Positions 1 through 5,588 of a stretch of 12,942 nt of DNA are shown piece after piece. The translations under genes and the position numbers were made by a program. The stretch's first letter is position 1. Each line of letters starts with the position of its first letter. Under the pieces are notes generated by a model, which made no database searches, had not been told where the DNA came from, and saw nothing but the letters and a program-made list of their open reading frames with translations. The DNA is taken from assembly GCA_030916975.1 (NCBI GenBank), contig JAUPVO010000011.1, positions 1 through 12,942 of the forward strand, in the 5' to 3' direction. Source of the DNA: Patescibacteria group bacterium (GTDB taxonomy: Bacteria > Patescibacteriota > Minisyncoccia > Phycocordibacterales > UBA5272).

Positions 1-17
1 GTGTGCTCTTCCGATCT
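1..17. other. Illumina TruSeq adapter remnant (artefact)
   Basis: The first 17 bases, GTGTGCTCTTCCGATCT, are identical to the 3' end of the standard Illumina TruSeq read-2 adapter. They sit exactly at the left edge and interrupt the mreB reading frame. The genuine sequence probably begins at base 18. The frame stays open through the adapter by chance, so residues encoded there must not be read as protein. Confidence 0.93.
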
Positions 18-630
18 CGATTTTGTATTCGTCTTTTACAAAGTTAACTATATCTTGTATTAATTTATCTCCAGCAACTTTAATTGATTTTGCTTTTACA
101 ATGCCTGACAGAGATATAACAGCAATATCAGTTGTTCCTCCTCCAAGATCAACAATCATGGACCCTTCTGCATCATGAACCGGCATCTGCACTCCTATTG
201 CTGCAGCCATAGGCTCTTCCACTATATAAACCTCTCTAGCTCCAGCGGCTATAGCAGCGTCATATACGGCTCTCGTCTCAACATTAGTAATGCCCACTGG
301 AACACCAACTACAACCCGGGGTGCCAAAAACTTTTTGTTAATATTATTAGCTTTTTTTATTAAGTAGCCGAGCATCTCTTCTGTTATTTCATAATCACTA
401 ATAACACCGTCTACTATTGGCTTTACACATTTTATATGAGTAGGGGTTCTGCCCATCATCTGTTTAGCTTCAGACCCTACTGCTACCATTCTATCTGTTT
501 TGACATTAATAGCCACAACAGAAGGTTCATCTATCACAATACCGAGCCCTCTTACATAGACCAATGTATTAGCAGTTCCAAGATCAATACCAATGTCGTT
601 GGATAATTTATTTTTAAGTTTTTCTAACAT
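18..630 (-). CDS. mreB: Rod shape-determining protein MreB, N-terminal part (cut by contig end)
   Basis: MreB is the bacterial actin homologue that forms membrane-associated filaments and guides lateral cell-wall synthesis. About 204 N-terminal codons are present of a usual ~340. The actin-fold nucleotide motifs are visible: phosphate-1 loop DIGIDLGTANTLVY near residues 11-24, GVPVGITNVETRAV in the middle, EEPMAAAIG, and phosphate-2 loop IVDLGGGTTDIAV near residues 160-172. The reading ends in VNFVKDEYKIEI, after which the adapter begins. The ATG at 628-630 has no clear Shine-Dalgarno site. An extended -10 (TGTTATAAT) lies 25 bases upstream, so mreB probably has its own promoter although it follows ruvC on the same strand by 77 bases. 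Family identity is certain; MreB rather than the paralogue Mbl cannot be decided. Confidence 0.96.
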
Positions 631-654
631 CTATATAATTTATAATTAATATCA

Positions 655-663
655 ATTATAACA
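655..663 (-). promoter_or_regulatory. Extended -10 promoter of mreB
   Basis: Read on the minus strand this is TGTTATAAT, a consensus extended -10. It predicts a transcript start near 648 and an 18-nt leader before the mreB ATG. No good -35 is seen, as is common for extended -10 promoters. The site lies in the 76-bp gap between ruvC and mreB. Confidence 0.6.
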
Positions 664-706
664 TTTTTTACCCCTAGCAAAAAGTTTGACTTTTTTGATA
701 AAAGTT

Positions 707-1234
707 CTATAGATTCTGGGCTTTATTATGTAGTCTAGTTGTAAGAGCTATCGCCATAGCATCTACCTCATCATCTATTATTTTGCCTTCATAACCTAAC
801 CTTAAAATATTTCTAACCATATACTCGACTTGGGTTTTACTTGCATGACCGTCCCCCGCTACAGAGCTTTTAACTTGCATTGGAGTAAGTTCAATTATCT
901 TAATATTATTCTGTTCTGCTATATACTTAATAACTCCTCTAGCTTCTGATACTTGTATTACTGTTTTGTGATTTTTAAAAAGGAAAAGTGATTCTATGCC
1001 CATACAAATAGGATTATACTTTTTTATAATACTATCAATCTCAAAAGCTATATTAGCTATACGTTTATTATTGTCAGTCTTTTTGTCAGTTTCAATACAA
1101 GTAGAAAAAACCAATTCATCTCTCCCTTCTGTAAAAGCAATTATAGACACTCCAACTCTATCATATCCAGGATCTATGCCAAGTATAAGATTTTGATGTG
1201 GAATATTTTGAGTAGATTTTTGTATGTTATTCAT
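707..1234 (-). CDS. ruvC: Crossover junction endodeoxyribonuclease RuvC
   Basis: RuvC cuts Holliday junctions in pair with the RuvAB branch-migration complex during recombinational repair. All four acidic catalytic positions of the RNase H-like fold are visible: Asp in LGIDPGYDRVG, Glu in MGIESLF, and the two Asp of IDDEVDAMAIA near the C-terminus. The FKN and QVSEARGV segments also match the family. From the ATG at 1232-1234 the protein has 175 aa, the usual size. The frame can be extended to a TTG at 1249, but that would overlap proS and adds no conserved residues, so the ATG is preferred. It starts 5 bases after the proS stop, so the two are almost certainly co-transcribed; no Shine-Dalgarno site is seen. 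ruvA and ruvB are not in the window. Stop codon TAG. Confidence 0.96.
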   Translation of the reverse strand: MNNIQKSTQNIPHQNLILGIDPGYDRVGVSIIAFTEGRDELVFSTCIETDKKTDNNKRIANIAFEIDSIIKKYNPICMGIESLFLFKNHKTVIQVSEARGVIKYIAEQNNIKIIELTPMQVKSSVAGDGHASKTQVEYMVRNILRLGYEGKIIDDEVDAMAIALTTRLHNKAQNL

Positions 1235-1239
1235 TAAGA

Positions 1240-2508
1240 TTAATTGCAAGCTTCAGTCCAGCTTTTGAGAAACTGCTCTTTTGTTACTATTTCTGTTTGA
1301 CTTGCAACTCTCTCTTTGATCTCTACACCTCCTTGTTCTATTGTTTTGGTTGATACTAGCACTCTTACTGGTATCCCGATAAGGTCTGCATCTGCGAGCT
1401 TCTCACCAGCAGCGCTCTCTCTATCGTCCCACATCACATCAACTCCAGAACCTCTCAAAACGTTATAAATCTCTTCTGAATAGTTATATACCTCGTCTCC
1501 TTTTTCTTTATGAAGTGAAACCAAATACAAAGCATACGGAGCTATTTCAGTTGGCCAGATTAGCCCCCTATCATCAGAGATAAGTTCTGCTATTATTCCC
1601 ATAACCCTGGCTGGACCAATACCGTATGAACCCATAACAACTTCCTTTTCTTCTCCTTTTTCATTTTTGTATTTGAGATCTAAAGCAGAAGAAAATCTAG
1701 TACCAAGTGAAAATATATTACCAACCTCACTAGCTGGTGCAACTCGTAGCTCGTCCTTACCAACTCCCAGATCCGCCAAAACTTCATCATTGTAGACCTC
1801 TTTGTTAATAGCCATTCCTAATCGGTCACAAACATAAATCTCATCTTCACCAGCTTCACACAAAGTCTGATATTCATGTGAATACTTAGAAAATACTCCT
1901 CCGCTAGCAAAAGTTTTATATGTTTTATCTCCTATACCAAGTCTTTTAAAAATAATTTTATAAGCATCAGCAACTCTGTTATAAAGGATTTCATGTTCCT
2001 CTTCATCTCTAGCAAAACTATACAAATCTTTCATTATAAATTCTCTTGTGCGCATAATCCCGCTTTTAGCCCTGGTTTCATTTCTAAATTTATTTTGGAA
2101 TTGATAAGCAAGTAGCGGGAGGTTTTTATAACTCTTCACGAATTTGCTGGCTATATTGGTTATGTCTTCTTCGTGAGTAAAACCAAGACCGAGCTCCGTA
2201 TCGTTCTTGAGCTTGGTTGTAAACCAAGCGTCTACATCTTTGTTATCTGTCCAGCGATTAGACTTTTTCCAGATGCTAGGATCTTGAAGTGATGACATTA
2301 ACATCTCATTACCCCCTATCTTATCCATCTCTTCTCTAATTATATGAATAATATTCTGGAGGACTTTGTAACCCAGAGGTAAGAAACTATAGACGCCCGC
2401 CATTTCCTTGTGTATATATCCAGCCCTAATTAGAAGCTGAGCATTCTTACTGGTCTCGTCAGACGGTATGTCTTTGGAAGTTCTAGAAAATAATTGTGAG
2501 TAAAGCAT
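1240..2508 (-). CDS. proS: Prolyl-tRNA synthetase, short form without editing domain
   Basis: Charges tRNA-Pro with proline in the cytoplasm. The class II core is intact: motif 1 region around EEMDKIGGNEMLMSS (residues ~54-70), motif 2 FRNETRAKSGIMRTREFIMKD, motif 3 GSYGIGPARVMG, followed by the anticodon-binding domain starting at IAPYALYLVSLH. The protein has 422 aa against ~570 for E. coli ProRS. The difference is the INS (YbaK-like) editing domain that normally lies between motifs 2 and 3: from CDRLGMAINKEVYN to EVGNIFSLG there are only about 25 residues. It therefore resembles the short alphaproteobacterial/mitochondrial type. First gene of a likely proS-ruvC operon. ATG at 2506-2508, no Shine-Dalgarno site; a promoter is seen at 2557-2585. 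Confidence 0.97.
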   Translation of the reverse strand: MLYSQLFSRTSKDIPSDETSKNAQLLIRAGYIHKEMAGVYSFLPLGYKVLQNIIHIIREEMDKIGGNEMLMSSLQDPSIWKKSNRWTDNKDVDAWFTTKLKNDTELGLGFTHEEDITNIASKFVKSYKNLPLLAYQFQNKFRNETRAKSGIMRTREFIMKDLYSFARDEEEHEILYNRVADAYKIIFKRLGIGDKTYKTFASGGVFSKYSHEYQTLCEAGEDEIYVCDRLGMAINKEVYNDEVLADLGVGKDELRVAPASEVGNIFSLGTRFSSALDLKYKNEKGEEKEVVMGSYGIGPARVMGIIAELISDDRGLIWPTEIAPYALYLVSLHKEKGDEVYNYSEEIYNVLRGSGVDVMWDDRESAAGEKLADADLIGIPVRVLVSTKTIEQGGVEIKERVASQTEIVTKEQFLKSWTEACN

Positions 2509-2556
2509 AAAATATTAATTAATAATTCAAAATAAAATAAAAAGAATCTTAAAATA

Positions 2557-2585
2557 ATTATATATTGTAATTAAAAAAATTACAA
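2557..2585 (-). promoter_or_regulatory. proS promoter (TTGTAA-N17-TATAAT)
   Basis: On the minus strand a -35 TTGTAA (2580-2585) is separated by 17 bases from a perfect -10 TATAAT (2557-2562). It predicts a start near 2550 and a leader of about 42 nt before the proS ATG. The -35 lies inside the inverted repeats listed separately, so repression or termination could act directly on this promoter. Confidence 0.6.
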
Positions 2586-2606
2586 CAAAAAAATAATGTT
2601 GTAATT
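2565..2606. repeat. Three-part TTGTAATT inverted repeat over the proS -35
   Basis: AATTACAAC (2578-2586) and GTTGTAATT (2598-2606) form a perfect 9-bp inverted repeat with an 11-nt loop. TTGTAATT at 2565-2572 is a third copy that can pair with 2578-2585 instead (loop of five A). The middle copy can thus pair with either neighbour. On the minus strand the first hairpin is followed by five T, which would also suit a weak intrinsic terminator. It could be an operator, an upstream terminator or an attenuator; the sequence alone does not decide. Confidence 0.5.
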
Positions 2607-2640
2607 TTAAGATATAAAATGTTTTTGCGTCCTGACAGAT

Positions 2641-2822
2641 TATAATCCCGGTACGCGAGTGTGTTCAAGTTACACCTTTTAAGCTTTCTCGCAACTGAAA
2701 AACAGAGGAGACTGGGGCTGGCGAAAAGTCTCTTGTTCAGTTTTTGAGGTTGCTGGTTGGTTATTGTTATACGCCCCTAATTATAATAATATATTATAAT
2801 AAATATAGCAATAATAGTTTTT
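2641..2822 (+). ncRNA. Candidate structured non-coding RNA with its own -10 and terminator
   Basis: This stretch is clearly richer in G+C than its AT-rich flanks and holds no convincing ORF. A TATAAT (2641-2646) would start a plus-strand RNA near 2653. Nested helices follow: 2691-2695 with 2749-2753, 2698-2703 with 2740-2745, and 2707-2713 with 2727-2733, i.e. about 18 bp in one hairpin with a GGGGCUGGCGAA-type loop. A smaller hairpin is made by 2659-2663 and 2671-2675. At the end, 2761-2770 pairs with 2805-2814 and is followed by five T, like a terminator with a large loop. In several helices G-U pairs form only on the plus strand, which favours this orientation. It does not match 6S, SRP, tmRNA, RNase P or tRNA motifs I know. 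The -35 is poor. Existence moderately likely; identity unknown. Confidence 0.45.
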
Positions 2823-2861
2823 GCCTACTCGCTCCCTCTCCCCATTCTTTATGGTTTTAAC

Positions 2862-2895
2862 AAAAAAAGCCCTTTGCCAAATTGACAAAGGGCTT
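2862..2895 (-). terminator. Intrinsic terminator of the 2915-3292 gene
   Basis: Perfect 10-bp inverted repeat (2867-2876 with 2886-2895, 9-nt loop) that on the minus strand is followed by seven T. It lies 20 bases beyond the stop of the minus-strand gene, which supports that gene being real and transcribed in this direction. Confidence 0.85.
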
Positions 2896-2929
2896 GATTG
2901 TGAGTTGGAGTTCATTACTCACAGTCAAG
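2893..2929. repeat. 13-bp inverted repeat spanning the stop codon
   Basis: Bases 2893-2905 pair with 2917-2929 (12 of 13 Watson-Crick; the exception is a G-U on the plus strand and A-C on the minus). The 11-nt loop holds most of the TAA stop of the minus-strand gene. Its lower end shares three bases with the terminator stem, so the two hairpins compete at the base. It may be a stability or translation-end element. Confidence 0.55.
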
Positions 2930-3292
2930 TACATGAAGTCTGTAAACTTGATCAAATACAAGCACAGCGCCTGGTATCTCATACCATTCTGCGGTTCCCA
3001 AATAGTTACCGGAAAAGAAACGTCCCTCCGAATAGATATTAAGATTCTTCGTTGGAAAGATAAGATTTCGTCCTCCATCACCGATCTTTATCTCAACTTC
3101 GATATAGTACACTTTATCATCACCACAAAAATTTAAACCTATAAGCCGACAAAAAACCAGCTCAGGCTTTTCCAGTTCTTTTATTAATTTTACCCTCTGA
3201 TCTCTTGCAAGGAAAAAAAAGGATAGGGCAGCAAAAAGGAGGATTGCATGCGTGAAATTGAACGTAGGTATTCCAAAAAAAGAGCTGCTCAT
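2915..3292 (-). CDS. Unrecognised small membrane-anchored or exported protein
   Basis: I do not recognise a family. The 125-aa product begins with a polar stretch and a hydrophobic segment (FTHAILLFAALSFFFLA, about residues 13-29) directly followed by charged RDQRVKLIKELEK. This fits a single N-terminal anchor or uncleaved signal. A soluble, beta-rich-looking domain follows with LNFCGDDKVYYIEVEIKIGDGG and YLGTAEWYEIPGAVLVFDQVYRL, ending in LDCE; it has three cysteines. There are two adjacent ATGs (3295 and 3292). AGGAG at 3299-3303 is 3 nt from the first and 6 nt from the second, so the second is preferred. The gene has a promoter (TTGATT-N17-TACAAT), this clear Shine-Dalgarno site and a terminator, so it is probably real and monocistronic, unlike overlapping ORFs in other frames. 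Confidence 0.75.
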   Translation of the reverse strand: MSSSFFGIPTFNFTHAILLFAALSFFFLARDQRVKLIKELEKPELVFCRLIGLNFCGDDKVYYIEVEIKIGDGGRNLIFPTKNLNIYSEGRFFSGNYLGTAEWYEIPGAVLVFDQVYRLHVLDCE

Positions 3293-3322
3293 CATTAACT
3301 CCTATGAAGTGAACAGAAATAA

Positions 3323-3351
3323 ATTGTAAAGAAAGTGAGTCAATTAATCAA
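3323..3351 (-). promoter_or_regulatory. Promoter of the 2915-3292 gene
   Basis: On the minus strand TTGATT (3346-3351), 17 bases, TACAAT (3323-3328). Predicted start near 3316, giving a leader of about 24 nt that contains the AGGAG ribosome site at 3299-3303. Confidence 0.55.
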
Positions 3352-3464
3352 CTGCGTTATAATATCACATGCATACATTTCTGTCAATGAGAATACTTCT
3401 TCTACCCACAACCCTGTTTTGTCTGCGAATCCTTGTCTCACTGTATCCTCCCGTTCTTTAGGTT

Positions 3465-3492
3465 TTGACAAATATTTTAAAAATTATATAAT
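3465..3492 (+). promoter_or_regulatory. Consensus sigma70-type promoter
   Basis: TTGACA (3465-3470), 16 bases, TATAAT (3487-3492): both hexamers perfect. It predicts a start near 3499, a ribosome site GGAG at 3513-3516 and a GTG start at 3524. It is the best canonical promoter in the window and decides the start of the downstream gene. Confidence 0.8.
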
Positions 3493-3523
3493 ATACTTCC
3501 CTTTACTTAAATGGAGAAGAGTC

Positions 3524-3922
3524 GTGGCCAAAAACTCAAAACAAGTAAGTAGGAATGATGCCGGGACTTTGGAAAGTCCTACATTAACAGTTATTGCGTG
3601 GTCTAACTTTGGACAGGAGATAATTCTTTCTCTCCAGCCAGAGAGGACTGATGAACGAGGTATTCTTGTGAAGATAAATAATAGCTTCCTGAGAAAAATA
3701 AAACTGCAAACATTATACAGTCTGGCCAAAAAAGCCAAAAGAGGATTTGTTCTAATAAAAATAAAAGGTATTAATTTTTTTATAAAAAGTAATCACTTGT
3801 CTTCTACTCTTCGAAAATTAACAAATTATTATAAAAACAGAAACGAAGAAATGCGGCGGATCGGTAAAAGTATCAGCAAAGTAAAATATCGCCGGTACCC
3901 CACACCTCTATTCGTAGGGTAG
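3524..3922 (+). CDS. Unrecognised small basic protein (GTG start)
   Basis: I do not recognise a family. The frame is open from 3335, but the part before 3524 lies upstream of and across the consensus promoter at 3465-3492. GGAG at 3513-3516 sits 7 nt before the GTG at 3524-3526, so the start is placed there, giving 132 aa. The product is strongly basic (many Lys and Arg), with no membrane segment. It has a beta-like centre (SPTLTVIAWSNFGQEIILSL, RGILVKINNSF, RGFVLIKIKGINFFI) and a basic, probably helical tail (LRKLTNYYKNRNEEMRRI) ending in RRYPTPLFVG. This could fit nucleic-acid binding, but that is only inference from charge. Stop TAG; a second small ORF begins 24 bases later and a terminator follows both. 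Confidence 0.68.
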   Translation: MAKNSKQVSRNDAGTLESPTLTVIAWSNFGQEIILSLQPERTDERGILVKINNSFLRKIKLQTLYSLAKKAKRGFVLIKIKGINFFIKSNHLSSTLRKLTNYYKNRNEEMRRIGKSISKVKYRRYPTPLFVG

Positions 3923-3946
3923 TCTAACCTAAAAGAAAATAGAATA

Positions 3947-4126
3947 ATGGCAATCAAAGTTGCGTACGATAAACATGTTCATGCGGAGAAACATGATTCA
4001 AATAATCCACATGCCGCGATAAAAAAAGGGAGGGGCTTCTCAAACAAAAAAGGGAAACAAGATAAGGGTCGAGACCCAGGCCGCTTCCAAAGACCTTCTG
4101 AAGCATTCTTGTACGGAAAGATGTAA
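3947..4126 (+). CDS. Unrecognised 59-aa Lys/Gly-rich small protein
   Basis: A complete small ORF with ATG at 3947-3949 and TAA at 4124-4126. The product starts MAIKVAYDKHVHAEKHD, continues with NNPHAAIKKGRGFSNKKG, then GRDPGRFQRPSEAF and ends LYGKM. It is highly charged and rich in Lys, Gly and His, with no hydrophobic segment, so probably disordered and possibly RNA-binding (inference). It begins 24 nt after the preceding gene, and a hairpin terminator starts 22 nt after its stop, which places it as second gene of a two-gene operon. No clear Shine-Dalgarno site (AAAAGAAAATAG upstream). The length and in-operon position support it, but no homologue is recognised; it could be a chance ORF. Confidence 0.5.
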   Translation: MAIKVAYDKHVHAEKHDSNNPHAAIKKGRGFSNKKGKQDKGRDPGRFQRPSEAFLYGKM

Positions 4127-4207
4127 AAGCAAGAATGTGGTAAAAACTTTTACCAACCCCAACCAAAATGGTTGGGGTAAAATTTTGTAAAAGCATAAGA
4201 ATGTGTT
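4122..4207 (+). repeat. Imperfect 20/22-bp direct repeat around a terminator
   Basis: TGTAAAAGCAAGAATGTGGT at 4122-4141 recurs at 4186-4207 as a 22-base version with a two-base TA insertion and one substitution. The first copy includes the stop codon of the 59-aa ORF; the second ends just before the -10 of the S1 gene. The terminator hairpin lies between them. Possible causes are a local duplication, or a scar of insertion or recombination. Confidence 0.55.
4148..4186 (+). terminator. Intrinsic terminator of the 3524-4126 operon
   Basis: Perfect 8-bp stem CCCCAACC (4157-4164) with GGTTGGGG (4170-4177), loop AAAAT. An outer helix TTTTA (4148-4152) with TAAAA (4178-4182) can form if CCAA is bulged. 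Only four T follow, so the U-tract is short. The G-rich stem stands out in the AT-rich background. Confidence 0.65.
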
Positions 4208-4209
4208 AT

Positions 4210-4215
4210 TATAAT
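4210..4215 (+). promoter_or_regulatory. Probable -10 of the S1 gene
   Basis: TATAAT, with a weak TTGTAA 19 bases upstream (4185-4190). It lies just after the operon terminator and about 205 bases before the S1 ATG, so it would make a leader of about 200 nt. A small 6-bp hairpin (AGTATT/AATACT, 4216-4229) sits at the predicted start. Confidence 0.45.
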
Positions 4216-4319
4216 AGTATTCAAATACTTTAAAAGAATTTGGATTGTACAATCTTACGTTAATAATTAACTTTTATATATAACCCTATTTTCAAATCTT
4301 GTGGATTACTATCCGTAGA

Positions 4320-4379
4320 ACAGAATAGAAATATAAAAGAAGCACAAGGAATTCTGTCAAATACTCTCACTCCCTTGTG
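4320..4379 (+). promoter_or_regulatory. Possible pseudoknot/attenuator in the S1 leader
   Basis: Two 7-bp complementarities interlock: ACAGAAT (4320-4326) with ATTCTGT (4351-4357), and CACAAGG (4343-4349) with CCTTGTG (4373-4379). The 5' arm of the second lies inside the loop of the first, one base from its 3' arm, the topology of an H-type pseudoknot. A T-rich run (GGATTTTTATTTTT, 4380-4393) follows, so the second helix alone would resemble an intrinsic terminator about 25 bases before the ATG. Such an element could autoregulate S1, as known for ribosomal proteins. No known family is recognised. Confidence 0.4.
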
Positions 4380-4419
4380 GGATTTTTATTTTTCAAAATT
4401 AACAAGTGCAAAATATAAA

Positions 4420-5490
4420 ATGACTGAAACAAAAACTATAAAATTCGGAGACGTGGTAGAAGGTGTAGTTATAGCTATAGAAAGATCAGCTGTATATGTT
4501 GATCTTGGTATCTATGGTACAGGATTTATTTATGGTATAGAATACATCAACGCTCGCGAGATTATCAAAAAAATTAACATCGGAGACACTATCTCAGCCA
4601 AAGTTATCTTAACTGAAAATGCTGACGGTTATGTTGAGTTGTCACTACACGAGGCTCGCACCGCTCTTATCTGGGGTGAGGCTGAGGACGCAATACGTGA
4701 GAAGAGAACTCTTGAGCTTGTTGTAAAAGAAGCTAACAAAGGTGGTCTTCTTATAGAATGGCAAGGCATCACTGGATTCTTACCAGCTTCTCAATTGTCA
4801 GAAGATAATTATCCAAAAGTAGAAGACGGCGATAAAGACAAAATCACCAGCGAGCTTAAGAAGTTCATTGGTACTAGATTACCTGTTAATATCTTAACAG
4901 CTATACCAAAAGAAGGTAAATTAATATTTACTCAAAAATCTGTATCAGAAGAAAATGGTAAAAGCTCTGACAAAAAAGATAACAAATCCAGCAACAAAAC
5001 TTCAGAAGCAGTAGTTAATCACTTCGTAGGAGAAGAGGTTGATGGTACTGTAACTGGCGTTGTTGATTTTGGTATATTTATCAAGCTAGAAGACGGGGTA
5101 GAAGCTTTAGTCCACAAATCAGAAATTGATTGGGGGCTAGTAGAAGACACTAAGAATCATGCTAAAGTTGGAGATAAAGTTCGTGCCAAAATTATTGAGA
5201 TCAAAGATGACAAAATCTCTCTTTCAATCAAAGCTACCAAAGAAAATCCTTGGTTAGAAGCAACTAACAAATACAATAAAGGAGATGTTGTGTCTGGTCT
5301 TGTAATCAAGTTCAACAAACACGGAGCTCTTGTATCTATAGAAGAAGGAGTTGCCGGACTTGTTCATATGTCAGATTTTGGAGATGAAGTAAAAATGAAA
5401 GAAAAAATATCTCTTGGGAAAATGTACAAATTCGAAATATCACTTTTTGAACCTACAGAACAAAAAATGACTCTTGTATTTAGACCATAA
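4420..5490 (+). CDS. rpsA: 30S ribosomal protein S1 (four S1 domains)
   Basis: Binds mRNA and helps the 30S subunit load it. Four S1/OB RNA-binding repeats are seen in the 356-aa product: about residues 9-78 (FGDVVEGVVIAIE...YVDLG), 95-172 (diverged, GFLPASQLS), 204-271 (GEEVDGTVTGVVDFGIFIKLEDGVEALVHKSEI, the most typical) and 287-354 (GDVVSGLVIKFNKHGALVSI). A Ser/Lys/Asn-rich linker (~178-196) separates the pairs. E. coli S1 has six domains and ~557 aa; four-domain forms are common in other phyla. The frame is open from a TTG at 4375, but the ATG at 4420 is preferred since the upstream codons overlap the leader hairpin. No Shine-Dalgarno site. Single gene, convergent with elp3 across the palindrome at 5519-5564. 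Confidence 0.9.
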   Translation: MTETKTIKFGDVVEGVVIAIERSAVYVDLGIYGTGFIYGIEYINAREIIKKINIGDTISAKVILTENADGYVELSLHEARTALIWGEAEDAIREKRTLELVVKEANKGGLLIEWQGITGFLPASQLSEDNYPKVEDGDKDKITSELKKFIGTRLPVNILTAIPKEGKLIFTQKSVSEENGKSSDKKDNKSSNKTSEAVVNHFVGEEVDGTVTGVVDFGIFIKLEDGVEALVHKSEIDWGLVEDTKNHAKVGDKVRAKIIEIKDDKISLSIKATKENPWLEATNKYNKGDVVSGLVIKFNKHGALVSIEEGVAGLVHMSDFGDEVKMKEKISLGKMYKFEISLFEPTEQKMTLVFRP

Positions 5491-5518
5491 TCCTAATCTG
5501 AATTAATTTTAATTAATT

Positions 5519-5564
5519 TAAAATACAAAATCACATACTTATAAGTATGTGATTTTGTATTTTA
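5519..5564. terminator. Bidirectional terminator, perfect 46-nt palindrome
   Basis: Two 23-base arms, centred between 5541 and 5542, are perfectly complementary with no spacer. The stem has an ACATACTTA/TAAGTATGT core and A-rich/T-rich outer arms that give the U-tract on either strand. It lies between the convergent S1 and elp3 genes and can end both. Confidence 0.9.
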
Positions 5565-5588
5565 TTCAAAAATGTTAAATATTAATAA

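Noticed and set aside
1235..1249. TTG-initiated start of RuvC overlapping proS
   Set aside because: The ATG at 1234 gives the family's normal length and avoids the overlap.
2641..2700. T-box-like GGTACGCG string and T-loop-like TTCAAGT hairpin (possible T-box of proS or tRNA)
   Set aside because: The strand points away from proS, the T-box core (TGGnACCGCG) is not intact, and no acceptor, D or anticodon arms fit around the T-loop-like hairpin.
2821..3136. Plus-strand ORFs overlapping the small membrane-anchored gene
   Set aside because: Promoter, Shine-Dalgarno site and terminator all fit the minus-strand gene at 2915-3292; the plus frames have none.
3335..3523. N-terminal extension of the 132-aa gene from a GTG at 3335
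   Set aside because: It would place the perfect promoter at 3465-3492 inside the coding region, and the extension has no coding character or ribosome site.
3954..4252. Two minus-strand ORFs opposite the 59-aa ORF and across the terminator
   Set aside because: They run through the terminator hairpin and direct repeats, show low-complexity hydrophobic translation and have no start signals.
4375..4419. TTG-initiated extension of S1
   Set aside because: The extra 15 residues come from the leader hairpin and T-rich run; the ATG at 4420 begins just before the first S1 domain.
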